A DNA stretch of 16,874 nt, taken from contig JAFTLD010000077.1 in assembly GCA_017452945.1 (NCBI GenBank), positions 1 through 16,874 of the forward strand, read 5' to 3'. Made by a program: the position numbers and the translations under genes. Source of the DNA: Clostridia bacterium (GTDB lineage Bacteria > Bacillota_A > Clostridia > Oscillospirales > CAG-272). Positions 7,331-15,580 of the stretch are shown piece by piece. Below the pieces are notes generated by a model. That model was not told where the DNA came from and did not search any database. It worked only from the letters and a program-made list of their open reading frames with translations. Position 1 is the stretch's first letter. Each line of letters opens with the position of its first letter.

Positions 7331-10300
7331 ATGAAAAAGACGTTTCTTGAGATATTTCATAAATATCACCCCGATACTTATACGGAAAAACTGTTGCTGA
7401 CCATCACCGATCTAAAGCTGATGGCAGATAAGGAATTGAAGATCATAGAGATTACCGCAAGCTTCCCAAAGATTGTAGAAAAATCGGAGCTTTACCGTAT
7501 TCAGGAAGAAATACGCAAGGCTTATGATCTCAATCGCGTCAAAATTCTGCCCAAATATGCCGCAGAATTGTTTGATGAGGACTACATTCCGCAATTATTG
7601 GCCGAGACTGAAGAAGTCGGCATCGTTGCTCGAGGTTTTTTCCACCGATATAAGTATAAATTAGATCAAGGGGTGCTTGCTGTAGAATTGCCTGTGATTG
7701 ACGCGGGCATTTTGCTTATGGAGGATGCACGCACACCGCAGATCATGGAGAATATCTTGCTTTCCGAATTTGGCATAAAGATCAAAGTCAAGATCGTGCA
7801 TTCCGAGGATTTCAGCGAAAACGAGCGCAGTGAGTTATATCTGCGTCAATTAGAGGAGCTGGACAAGCGTCTTGCACAGGCTGCCAAGGAATATGATGCA
7901 GCCAAATCGCAGGGAGGCTTTTCCTCAAAATCTCCCGAACCGCAGGGGATTGAACAGCCTGAGCTGCCGCGCATTCGTTCCGTGTATGATGAAGATCCTA
8001 CGCCCATCATTGCAGACGGCGTTTGCAAAATCGGTCACACCTCCTATGATATTTCTGCGGTGGAATACGTAAAAGGAGATGCTTTTGAGATCAAACCGAC
8101 TCCCATTGCACGACTGGACAAGCCCGTGCGTAACGTCGTCATCCTTGGAGAAATCTACTGCTTTAATAAGGAACGAAACAGAACGGGAGAAAAATTCAAT
8201 CTTAATTATTGTATCACAGACGGTAACGGCTCGATTGAAGTCAAATCCTTTAACGTTGAACCCGAGGAATCCGATGAGATCTGTAAGGTCATTTCCAACG
8301 GAGCGGTTGTGGCTATGCGCGGTTATACCAAATATGAAACAAAGAAGTCCAAGGACGGTAACCGCACTGAGGGTCCCGATTGCTTGTTCTATCCTGTGGA
8401 GATAGCAAAGATCAAAAAGCTTGCACGTAAGGATAATGCCCCTGTCAAGCGCGTCGAATTGCATCTGCATACACAAATGTCTACCATGGATGCCATGATT
8501 CCTCCATCAGTTGCTGTCAAGCAAGCCAATAAATGGGGGCATCCGGCTGTTGCCATTACCGACCACGGTAACGTCCAGGCTTATCAGGATGCGATGCTTA
8601 CCGCTGAAAAGATCGGGCAAAAGGTCATTTACGGTATGGAAGCATACTTTGTCAACGACACGGCAGGTGCTGTGACGGGACATTGCGCGTATACCCCTTA
8701 CGATGAATGTATCGTCTTTGATATAGAAACGACAGGCCTTTCTGCAAAGACCTGTAAAATCACAGAGATAGGCGCTGTTCGTATCAAGCAAGGTGAGGTC
8801 ATTGACACCTTTAATACCTTTGTCGATCCTGAGGTTCCTATCCCCGAAGAAATTGTGAAGCTGACGGGAATTACCGATGATATGGTCAAGGGTGCGCCCA
8901 AGATCAAAGAGGCTCTGGAGGCGTTTTATGCCTTTATAGGGGATGCTCCAGATGCTCCCGCCAAGCTGTTGATCGCGCATAATGCAAGCTTTGATATTGG
9001 TTTTATTCGCCACAACGCACAAGCTTGCGGTATGGAGCTGCGCAATCCTTATCTGGACACAGTTGCTCTTTCCAGATTCCTGAATCCTTCGCTCAACAAG
9101 CACAAGCTGAACCTGCTTGCTGAGCATTATCATCTTGGCGATTTCAATCACCACCGCGCAAGCGATGACGCGGAAATGCTTGCATACATCTATTTTAAGA
9201 TGTGTGAGCAAATGAAATCCGCAGAAATCTACACGTTTGAGCAGTTGTGTCATGAAATGACCGTCAGCTCAGATCCGCTCAAGCTCAAGCCTTACCATCA
9301 GATATTGCTTGTCAAGAATGCGACGGGGCTAAAGAACCTTTACAAGCTTGTTTCCATGAGTAATCTGCAATATTACAGACGCAGTCCGCGCATTCCCAAA
9401 ACACAGCTTGAAAAGCACCGCGAGGGCTTGATCATCGGCTCGGCTTGCGAGGCGGGAGAGATTTTTACGGCTATTTTGGATAACAAGAGTGAAGCAGAAT
9501 TGGAAGATCTTGTTTCCTTCTACGACTATCTTGAAATACAGCCAATCACCAACAATATGTTCCTGATCGACGAAGGTAAGGTCGCGGATGAGGAGGGATT
9601 GCGCGATCTCAACCGTCGCATCGTCGCGCTGGGCGAACAGTACAACAAACCGGTCGTCGCAACGTGTGACGCGCATTTCCTGAATAAAGAAGACGGTATT
9701 TACAGAAAGATCCTGCTTTGCGGACAGAAGTTCAAGGACGGTGACAGAGATATTTTCTTGTATTACCGCACGACCGAGGAAATGCTGGAGGAATTTTCAT
9801 ATCTGGGTGAAGAAAAAGCGTACGAGGTTGTCGTTACCAATACCAACATGATCAACGACATGATTGAAAGCAACATCCGCCCGTTCCCCAAGGGAACTTT
9901 CACGCCTACTATGGAAGGCGCTGAAGAGGATCTGCAGCGCATTTGCTGGGAAAAAGCCAAAAAGATGTATGGCGATCCGTTGCCGGAGATCGTTTCGTCG
10001 CGTCTTGCAAGAGAATTGGAATCCATTATCAAAAACGGCTTTGCAGTGCTGTATATGATCGCGCAAAAGCTTGTTTGGTACAGTGAGCAGCAAGGGTATC
10101 TGGTCGGTTCAAGAGGCTCTGTCGGTTCTTCGGTCGTTGCATCCATGGCGGGCATTTCGGAGGTCAATCCGTTGCCTGCGCATTATTGGTGCGAAAACTG
10201 TCAGTATTCCGACTTTGAATACGCCAAAAAGCACAAGATCGGATCGGGCTTTGACCTACCCGATGCGAATTGCCCAAGATGCGGCAAAAAACTCAATTAT

Positions 10301-11779
10301 GACGGTCACGATATTCCTTTTGAAACCTTCCTTGGCTTCTATGGTGATAAATCTCCCGATATTGACCTTAACTTCTCGGGCGAGGTACAGGGAAAGGTGC
10401 ATAAGTACACGGAAGAATTGTTCGGTGCGGAAAACGTGTTCCGCGCAGGAACCATCGGTACCTTGGCAGATAAGACCGCATACGGTTACGTCATGAAGTA
10501 CTTTGAAGAACGCAACGTCAGCGTTTCCAACGCGGAGGCGAACCGCTTGGTTGCCAACTGCGTGGGTGTCAAACGCAATACCGGTCAGCACCCCGGCGGT
10601 ATCGTCGTTGTACCCAAGACCATGGAGATTTATGATTTCTGCCCGGTACAGCATCCCGCAGAGGACGTCAAATCCGATATCGTCACCACGCATTTCACCT
10701 TCGAATATCTGCATGACACGCTGCTTAAGCTCGACGAGCTCGGACACGATATGCCGACTAAGTATAAGTATCTTGAAAAGTATTCAGATACAAGCGTTCT
10801 GGACGTTCCCATGAACGACAGATCCATCTACGAGTTGTTCTTGTCAACAAAGCCATTGGGAATTTCTCCGGAGGACATTAACTGTCCACTCGGCACCCTC
10901 GGTCTGCCGGAGCTTGGTACAAAATTCGTTATTAAAATGCTGCAGGAGTGTAAACCGCAGACCTTCTCGGACCTGCTGCAGATCTCGGGACTATCGCATG
11001 GCACTGACGTTTGGACAAACAACGCTCAGGAACTGATCAAAAACGGCACGTGTACCATTTCCGAGGTTATCGGTACGCGTGACTCGATCATGCTTGCCCT
11101 GATCGATTACGGCGTACAAAAGGACCATGCATTCAAGATTATGGAAATGGTGCGAAAAGGGAAGGGCTTGACGCCTGAATATGAGCAAGAAATGCTGGAT
11201 GCAGGAGTACCGGAATGGTATATCTGGTCCTGTAAGCGTATCAAATACATGTTCCCAAAGGCCCACGCAGCAGCATACGATATGTCTGCTATCCGTCTTG
11301 GATGGTACAAGGTACACATTCCGCTTGCATTTTATTGCGCAATGTTTACGGTGCAGCCAGACGGATTTGACGGTGAGTTGATTATGAAGGGCAAAAAAGC
11401 ACTTGTGGCGCATATCAAGGATATTGAATCCAGAGGACTTGATGCCTCTCCCAAGGAGCAAGCAAGCCTGGCAGTTCTACAGCTTGCAAACGAGGCGTTT
11501 GCCCGCGGCATCAGATTCTTGCCTGTAGACCTTGAAAAGTCTGATTGGCGCGAATTTTTGCCTGAAAACGGAAAGATCCGCTTGCCATTTTCTTCTTTGG
11601 CAGGCCTTGGCGAAACTGCTGCTGAGAATATCGTGCGTGCAAGAGAGGAAGAACCTTTCTTCTCTGTAGAGGACCTCAAGATCCGCGCCAAGCTCTCGCA
11701 GGCTGTAATTGATATTTTACGCAGAAACGGCGTTTTGGATGGTGTCAATGAAACCGACCAATTGACGTTTAATTTTTAA
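7331..11779 (+). CDS. polC: DNA polymerase III PolC-type, Gram-positive replicase
   Basis: PolC is the replicative DNA polymerase of low-GC Gram-positive bacteria, with its own 3'-5' proofreading exonuclease. The 1482-residue protein shows the expected order: an N-terminal domain; an OB fold (about 265-330); the first part of the PHP domain (HLH at 378-380); an inserted DEDD exonuclease (FDIETTG with D464 and E466, HNASFD with D555, and HRASDD with H608 and D612); the rest of PHP; then the polymerase. In the polymerase, GSRGS (926-930) is the nucleotide-binding loop, C954, C957, C981 and C984 form the zinc site, and SPDIDLNFSG provides catalytic D1010 and D1012. All these motifs are intact. 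GAGGT at 7321-7325 supports the ATG. In B. subtilis proS stands before polC; here ispG does. It closes the housekeeping run, with only 19 nt before the mannosidase. Confidence 0.97.
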   Translation: MKKTFLEIFHKYHPDTYTEKLLLTITDLKLMADKELKIIEITASFPKIVEKSELYRIQEEIRKAYDLNRVKILPKYAAELFDEDYIPQLLAETEEVGIVARGFFHRYKYKLDQGVLAVELPVIDAGILLMEDARTPQIMENILLSEFGIKIKVKIVHSEDFSENERSELYLRQLEELDKRLAQAAKEYDAAKSQGGFSSKSPEPQGIEQPELPRIRSVYDEDPTPIIADGVCKIGHTSYDISAVEYVKGDAFEIKPTPIARLDKPVRNVVILGEIYCFNKERNRTGEKFNLNYCITDGNGSIEVKSFNVEPEESDEICKVISNGAVVAMRGYTKYETKKSKDGNRTEGPDCLFYPVEIAKIKKLARKDNAPVKRVELHLHTQMSTMDAMIPPSVAVKQANKWGHPAVAITDHGNVQAYQDAMLTAEKIGQKVIYGMEAYFVNDTAGAVTGHCAYTPYDECIVFDIETTGLSAKTCKITEIGAVRIKQGEVIDTFNTFVDPEVPIPEEIVKLTGITDDMVKGAPKIKEALEAFYAFIGDAPDAPAKLLIAHNASFDIGFIRHNAQACGMELRNPYLDTVALSRFLNPSLNKHKLNLLAEHYHLGDFNHHRASDDAEMLAYIYFKMCEQMKSAEIYTFEQLCHEMTVSSDPLKLKPYHQILLVKNATGLKNLYKLVSMSNLQYYRRSPRIPKTQLEKHREGLIIGSACEAGEIFTAILDNKSEAELEDLVSFYDYLEIQPITNNMFLIDEGKVADEEGLRDLNRRIVALGEQYNKPVVATCDAHFLNKEDGIYRKILLCGQKFKDGDRDIFLYYRTTEEMLEEFSYLGEEKAYEVVVTNTNMINDMIESNIRPFPKGTFTPTMEGAEEDLQRICWEKAKKMYGDPLPEIVSSRLARELESIIKNGFAVLYMIAQKLVWYSEQQGYLVGSRGSVGSSVVASMAGISEVNPLPAHYWCENCQYSDFEYAKKHKIGSGFDLPDANCPRCGKKLNYDGHDIPFETFLGFYGDKSPDIDLNFSGEVQGKVHKYTEELFGAENVFRAGTIGTLADKTAYGYVMKYFEERNVSVSNAEANRLVANCVGVKRNTGQHPGGIVVVPKTMEIYDFCPVQHPAEDVKSDIVTTHFTFEYLHDTLLKLDELGHDMPTKYKYLEKYSDTSVLDVPMNDRSIYELFLSTKPLGISPEDINCPLGTLGLPELGTKFVIKMLQECKPQTFSDLLQISGLSHGTDVWTNNAQELIKNGTCTISEVIGTRDSIMLALIDYGVQKDHAFKIMEMVRKGKGLTPEYEQEMLDAGVPEWYIWSCKRIKYMFPKAHAAAYDMSAIRLGWYKVHIPLAFYCAMFTVQPDGFDGELIMKGKKALVAHIKDIESRGLDASPKEQASLAVLQLANEAFARGIRFLPVDLEKSDWREFLPENGKIRLPFSSLAGLGETAAENIVRAREEEPFFSVEDLKIRAKLSQAVIDILRRNGVLDGVNETDQLTFNF

Positions 11780-11787
11780 ATCAAATC

Positions 11788-11801
11788 GGAGGCAAAACAT
11801 G
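11788..11801 (+). promoter_or_regulatory. Shine-Dalgarno and start of the GH2 gene in the polC gap
   Basis: A full GGAGG (11788-11792) stands 6 nt before the ATG at 11799. The gap after the polC stop is only 19 nt, too short for a promoter, so the mannosidase should be read from the polC transcript or from an unseen promoter inside polC. Confidence 0.8.
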
Positions 11802-14144
11802 AAGCAGAGTATACAGATCAATGATTGGCAGCTTTCATGGATAGAAAACGAAAAAGTCAAAAAGGAAAAAATCTCTCTGAAAACACCCGCAGACGTTGCT
11901 TGCGGTGGATATAAGGCTATTCGTGCACGCGTGCCGGGCAATTTCGAATTGGATTTCATGCGCGAAGGCATCATTGAGGACGTTTATTGGGGACAAAATA
12001 CAGTCAAAACACAGCGTCTTGAAAATCTGCATCTGTATTATTATACCGAATTTGCTTACGAGCAAAAAGACGGTATGGATGCGGAGTTGGTGTTTGGTGG
12101 TGTAGACACAGCTGCTGAGATCTATCTGGATGGCGTTCTTTTGGGTTTTGTTGAGAACATGTTTCATGCGCACTCGTTTAATGTCAACGATCTTGAAGAA
12201 GGCAGTCATAGCTTGCTGGTACATATTCTCCCTTCTACTATTTATGCACGAGAGTTTGACGTACCAGCGATGTGCTTTGGCTTGAAATATAACCAGGACG
12301 GTATTCAACTGCGCAAAGCAGGCTCAATGTTTGGCTGGGATATCATGCCTCGTTTGGTTTCAGGAGGCCTTTGGAAGCCTGTAGAAATCGTCTACAAGCC
12401 CAAAAATCGTATCGTGGATCCGTTTACTTATACTATGTGGGCAAATGAACATGATGCTTATATCTGCACCACGCTGCGTATTCAGAGCCCTGAGGACTTT
12501 ATTTCGGATTTTAGAGTCATCCTGCACGGTGAGTGCGGTGATAGCGTCATTCATCATGAATACAGACCTTTCTGCGCATCCTGCAAGATCCAGTTCGGGT
12601 TTCTTACCCCCAAGCTCTGGTGGCCCAAGAATTACGGTGAGCAGAACATGTATGACATGGAGATCAAGCTACTTAAGGACGGTGTGGAATACGACAGCGT
12701 CAAGTATCGATTCGGTATTCGCACATTGCAGCTTAAGCGTACCTCCTGCTCGGGCGACGACGGAGATTTCTGCTTTATCGTCAATGGCAAACGTATTTTT
12801 GCCATGGGTACGAACTGGGTGCCGTGTGACGCCTTTCCTTCAAGACACGATGATTACACAATACGAAATATCCAATTGGCTGACAAACAAGGCTGCAATA
12901 TGATCCGCTGCTGGGGCGGGAACGTGTATCCAAGTGACGTTCTTTACGACTATTGCGACGAGCACGGCATCATGATCTGGCAGGATTTCAGTTTTGCATG
13001 CGGACATTATCCGGATGACGAGCGCCTTTGCAAGCTTGTCAAGGAGGAGATCAAGCAGATTGCCATCGAAAAGCGCAATCACCCCTCGCTCGTTTTATGG
13101 GCAGGGGATAACGAGTGTGATATTTTCATTGTACCGTATTGGGAATCACACAGGACGGACGACGATCCCACAGCCATGCTTGATCCCAACTACAACGTGA
13201 TCACACGAGATATCATCCTGCACGAGCTGCGCAACCATGACGCAACACGTCCGTATCTGCCAAGCTCTCCTTATCTTGATGCAACAGCATACAAGTACGG
13301 CATGCCCTCGGAGGATCACCTCTGGGGTCCGCGCGACTATTTCAAGGGCGAATTCTACGGCAATTCCGAGTGCCATTTCGCATCCGAAATCGGCTATCAT
13401 GGCTGTTCTTCACCTGAATCTATCAAGAAGTTCATCCCCAAGGAAAGCCTGCCCAAGGATTCGATCTATGAGATCTGTGACAATCCTGATTGGCTGATCC
13501 ACTCCGCAGGCATGGAGCCTTATGTGGACGGAAATCCATACGCTTACCGTAACCGATTGATGATCAGTCAGGTTGAGCGCTTGTTTGGTACCCCCGCCAA
13601 AGATTTGGCTGAATTTGCAAGACAGAGTCAGGTATCTCAAGCCGAGGCTGTCAAGTATTTCATCGAGAGATTCCGCATTCACAAGTGGAGAATGAGCGGC
13701 ATACTTTGGTGGAATATTGCAGACGGTTGGCCGCAGGTTTCCGATGCGGTAGTAGACTGGTATGGATGCAAAAAGCTTGCTTATCACTATATTACACGCT
13801 CGCAAACGCCCTTCTGCATGATGTTTGACGAACCTGTGGACGGTAAACTGACGCTTGTCGCTGCGAATGATACACAGGGAAGTGTGCATACAAATTATAC
13901 AGTAACAGATCTGACAACCGGCAAGACCGTAACCAATGGGTCTCTTGATATCGAGGCAAACGGCTGTATTCGGGTAGAACAGGTGCCGGAAGAAAAGAAC
14001 GGCTTCTACATGATAACATGGGAAAGCGACACAGGCAACGGCTGCAACCATTTCACCTGTACCATTGGCGACGGCTGGACGTGGGAAGCGTACCGCTCTT
14101 GCATGCAAAAAGCAGGCTTCTTTGATGAATACGAGGGATTCTGA
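11799..14144 (+). CDS. GH2 beta-mannosidase, cytoplasmic
   Basis: Beta-mannosidases release terminal beta-linked mannose from manno-oligosaccharides or trimmed N-glycan cores. The 781-residue protein has a GH2 layout: an N-terminal jelly-roll (about 1-190), an immunoglobulin-like sandwich, a TIM barrel (about 310-620) and a small C-terminal beta domain. Mannosidase-like landmarks are FGWDIMPRLVSGGLWKPVEI, IRCWGGNVYPSDVLYDYCDE and HGIMIWQDFSFACGHYP. The acid/base is E439 in WAGDNECD, where WSGNNE is usual; the Asn-Glu pair is kept. The nucleophile is E530 in FASEIGYHG. It is somewhat shorter than many homologues (roughly 820-880) and has no signal peptide, so imported oligosaccharides are its likely substrates. 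No transporter or other sugar gene is nearby; the gene simply follows polC. Mannosidase specificity is likely; the exact linkage is unproven. Confidence 0.88.
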   Translation: MKQSIQINDWQLSWIENEKVKKEKISLKTPADVACGGYKAIRARVPGNFELDFMREGIIEDVYWGQNTVKTQRLENLHLYYYTEFAYEQKDGMDAELVFGGVDTAAEIYLDGVLLGFVENMFHAHSFNVNDLEEGSHSLLVHILPSTIYAREFDVPAMCFGLKYNQDGIQLRKAGSMFGWDIMPRLVSGGLWKPVEIVYKPKNRIVDPFTYTMWANEHDAYICTTLRIQSPEDFISDFRVILHGECGDSVIHHEYRPFCASCKIQFGFLTPKLWWPKNYGEQNMYDMEIKLLKDGVEYDSVKYRFGIRTLQLKRTSCSGDDGDFCFIVNGKRIFAMGTNWVPCDAFPSRHDDYTIRNIQLADKQGCNMIRCWGGNVYPSDVLYDYCDEHGIMIWQDFSFACGHYPDDERLCKLVKEEIKQIAIEKRNHPSLVLWAGDNECDIFIVPYWESHRTDDDPTAMLDPNYNVITRDIILHELRNHDATRPYLPSSPYLDATAYKYGMPSEDHLWGPRDYFKGEFYGNSECHFASEIGYHGCSSPESIKKFIPKESLPKDSIYEICDNPDWLIHSAGMEPYVDGNPYAYRNRLMISQVERLFGTPAKDLAEFARQSQVSQAEAVKYFIERFRIHKWRMSGILWWNIADGWPQVSDAVVDWYGCKKLAYHYITRSQTPFCMMFDEPVDGKLTLVAANDTQGSVHTNYTVTDLTTGKTVTNGSLDIEANGCIRVEQVPEEKNGFYMITWESDTGNGCNHFTCTIGDGWTWEAYRSCMQKAGFFDEYEGF

Positions 14145-14153
14145 TCCCAACAG

Positions 14154-14182
14154 AGAACACCGCAGAAATTCTGCGGTGTTCT
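14154..14182. terminator. Hairpin between convergent genes
   Basis: A perfect 12-bp inverted repeat (14154-14165 with 14171-14182), extendable by one A-T pair, starts 10 nt after the mannosidase stop and ends 28 nt before the stop of the convergent regulator. Neither strand has a T run after it, so it is not a textbook intrinsic terminator. Its position and strength suggest it ends or stabilises transcripts from both sides. Confidence 0.55.
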
Positions 14183-14210
14183 GCATTATAAAAGCCAAAT
14201 AATAGTTAGT

Positions 14211-15380
14211 TCATGGAGCATTCGATAATTTATTAACCCATTCCATCCAACGCGGATCTGCTTTTATCTTGTCTTCAATATCAGAGTAATCAGGATAGCA
14301 CCAGAAGGGCCATTCATTTGCTAACTCCTTCGCAGAGCCTTTGCGATGATCGGGAACATAGCTGACAAATGAAACAAGTGGTGCTGTGAGCGTATGTTTT
14401 GTTCCATCGAGTATCGCCTCATACGCTCTTTCATGTTCAAGAGCCATATCAAGAGAAGCAAAAGCATCATCACAATATCCGCGCGCATACTGCAATCTGG
14501 AAAGGTAGAGATACATCTTGGCAACAAAATCATGATATTCTCCCATATTTCCATCGTCACAGATCAAATCAAAATTAGCAATTGCTCCTTTTACTTTGTC
14601 AATAGGCATATCGCTTTCAAAATTTTTACGGTTTACAATAAGGCCAAATATCAGTTGCTCGGCAAATTCTTTTGCACAGCAAAGAAGGAATTCACCGATA
14701 TAAGCTGCTTGTTGCTTTCCGTCCGTGCCGTCTGCAAGTAAATATTCGCGGCATTGCTGAATTCCGGGCATGTCTTTAGCGTGAGCGATTGCTTTATCAT
14801 ACCGTCCGATATTTCGGTAAAGCATTACAAGAATACTTACAGCACGTGTTCGGTTATCGTGAACAGTTGATTCTTCTGCAATATATTCACAAATTTTTAT
14901 ACTTTCTTCCCAATAGGGATTGTTGACATGTCTTTGATGATCATGCTGCAAAAAGCCTTGTTTATCGTAATAAAGACATTCGCCATAGCGTCTCCATCCC
15001 AATTCGCACAATGCATCTGCAAGCTCTATCATAATCGATTCGTTCCCCGGAAACTCTGCAAGGCCGTTTCTCAATAAAGTCAGACATTCATCAAACCATA
15101 TCCCATCATTGCGATAGCGTAAATTATATTCGTGAGCCTTCTCTAAAATGGCATTGATCTTTACTTGCCTGTTATTGTCATAGCCAAACAAGTGATCAAT
15201 AGAGACACCAAAATAGTTTGCGATAGCCGGGACGATCTCCATATCAGGATAACTTCCCCCGGATTCCCAGCGGGATACTGCTTGCGACGTAACACCCAAA
15301 GCATCTGCGAGCATTTCCTGTGTGCGCCCGTCACGACGTCTGAGCTCGCGTATTTTATTTCCAATATTAAGTTGCATCAT
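14211..15380 (-). CDS. XRE-family transcriptional regulator with helical C-terminal region
   Basis: Residues 5-65 form a Cro/C1-type helix-turn-helix: IGNKIRELRRRDGRTQEMLA, then ALGVTSQAVSRWESGGSYPD, whose second helix carries the DNA-reading residues, and IANYFGVSIDHLFG. The remaining roughly 320 residues are mostly helical and resemble the TPR-like repeats often attached to XRE regulators (for example AVSILVMLYRNIGRYDKAIAHAKDM). They may bind a peptide or partner protein. The ligand is unknown. Two adjacent ATGs occur; AAAGGAG ends only 3 nt before the first (15380) but 6 nt before the second (15377), so the protein probably starts at the second Met and has 388 residues. It is divergent from the sigma-factor gene and may control it and itself. 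The gene looks more AT-rich than the polC operon. Confidence 0.85.
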   Translation of the reverse strand: MMQLNIGNKIRELRRRDGRTQEMLADALGVTSQAVSRWESGGSYPDMEIVPAIANYFGVSIDHLFGYDNNRQVKINAILEKAHEYNLRYRNDGIWFDECLTLLRNGLAEFPGNESIMIELADALCELGWRRYGECLYYDKQGFLQHDHQRHVNNPYWEESIKICEYIAEESTVHDNRTRAVSILVMLYRNIGRYDKAIAHAKDMPGIQQCREYLLADGTDGKQQAAYIGEFLLCCAKEFAEQLIFGLIVNRKNFESDMPIDKVKGAIANFDLICDDGNMGEYHDFVAKMYLYLSRLQYARGYCDDAFASLDMALEHERAYEAILDGTKHTLTAPLVSFVSYVPDHRKGSAKELANEWPFWCYPDYSDIEDKIKADPRWMEWVNKLSNAP

Positions 15381-15403
15381 AATCTCCTTTATTCATTCGT
15401 TAT

Positions 15404-15411
15404 CACCGGTG
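15404..15411. promoter_or_regulatory. Candidate operator palindrome, regulator side
   Basis: CACCGGTG is a perfect 8-bp palindrome at the predicted transcription start of the XRE gene. Its ACCGGT core recurs in a longer palindrome at 15547-15556, before the divergent sigma gene. Short palindromes arise by chance, so this is only a candidate autoregulatory site. Confidence 0.3.
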
Positions 15412-15418
15412 TAATTGT

Positions 15419-15447
15419 ATTATACATCTTTTCTGACCAAAAAACAA
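15419..15447 (-). promoter_or_regulatory. Promoter of the XRE regulator
   Basis: On the minus strand TTGTTT (15447-15442) and a perfect TATAAT (15424-15419) are separated by exactly 17 nt. Transcription would begin near 15412, about 32 nt before the start codon. The palindrome CACCGGTG (15404-15411) lies right at the predicted start point, where a repressor would block transcription. Confidence 0.72.
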
Positions 15448-15479
15448 TTATCAAATGGTTGTTTCAAATTCAACCGATG

Positions 15480-15508
15480 TTTGGAAACCGTAAAAAAGTC
15501 GATATTAT
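15480..15508 (+). promoter_or_regulatory. Possible promoter of the sigma-factor gene
   Basis: TTTGGA (15480-15485) and TATTAT (15503-15508) are 17 nt apart, giving a plausible housekeeping-type promoter with a leader of roughly 65 nt. I found no convincing ECF-type self-recognition motif (an AAC-rich -35 with a CGT-like -10 at proper spacing). The call is tentative because the region is AT-rich throughout. Confidence 0.4.
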
Positions 15509-15546
15509 CATGAACCTTTTTAATCAAAAAAACAACTTAATATACA

Positions 15547-15556
15547 GAACCGGTTC
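15547..15556. promoter_or_regulatory. Candidate operator palindrome, sigma side
   Basis: GAACCGGTTC is a perfect 10-bp palindrome between the proposed sigma promoter and its ribosome binding site. It shares ACCGGT with the palindrome at 15404-15411; their centres are 144 bp apart. A dimeric HTH protein such as the adjacent XRE regulator could bind both, but nothing in the sequence proves it. Confidence 0.35.
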
Positions 15557-15580
15557 GAAGCAATGTGAAAGGAGGGACAT

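Noticed and set aside
8507..9253. A 248-codon minus-strand open frame inside polC
   Set aside because: It overlaps the PHP and exonuclease domains of PolC, whose motifs are all intact on the plus strand. It is a shadow of codon bias.
13410..14198. A 262-codon minus-strand open frame over the 3' half of the mannosidase
   Set aside because: The plus-strand GH2 protein is continuous and conserved through this region; the antisense frame has no recognisable motif.
15457..15475. Inverted repeat GGTTG/CAACC in the divergent gap
   Set aside because: Only 5-bp arms with a poorly symmetric 9-nt centre in AT-rich DNA. It is weaker than the two ACCGGT palindromes and close to chance expectation.
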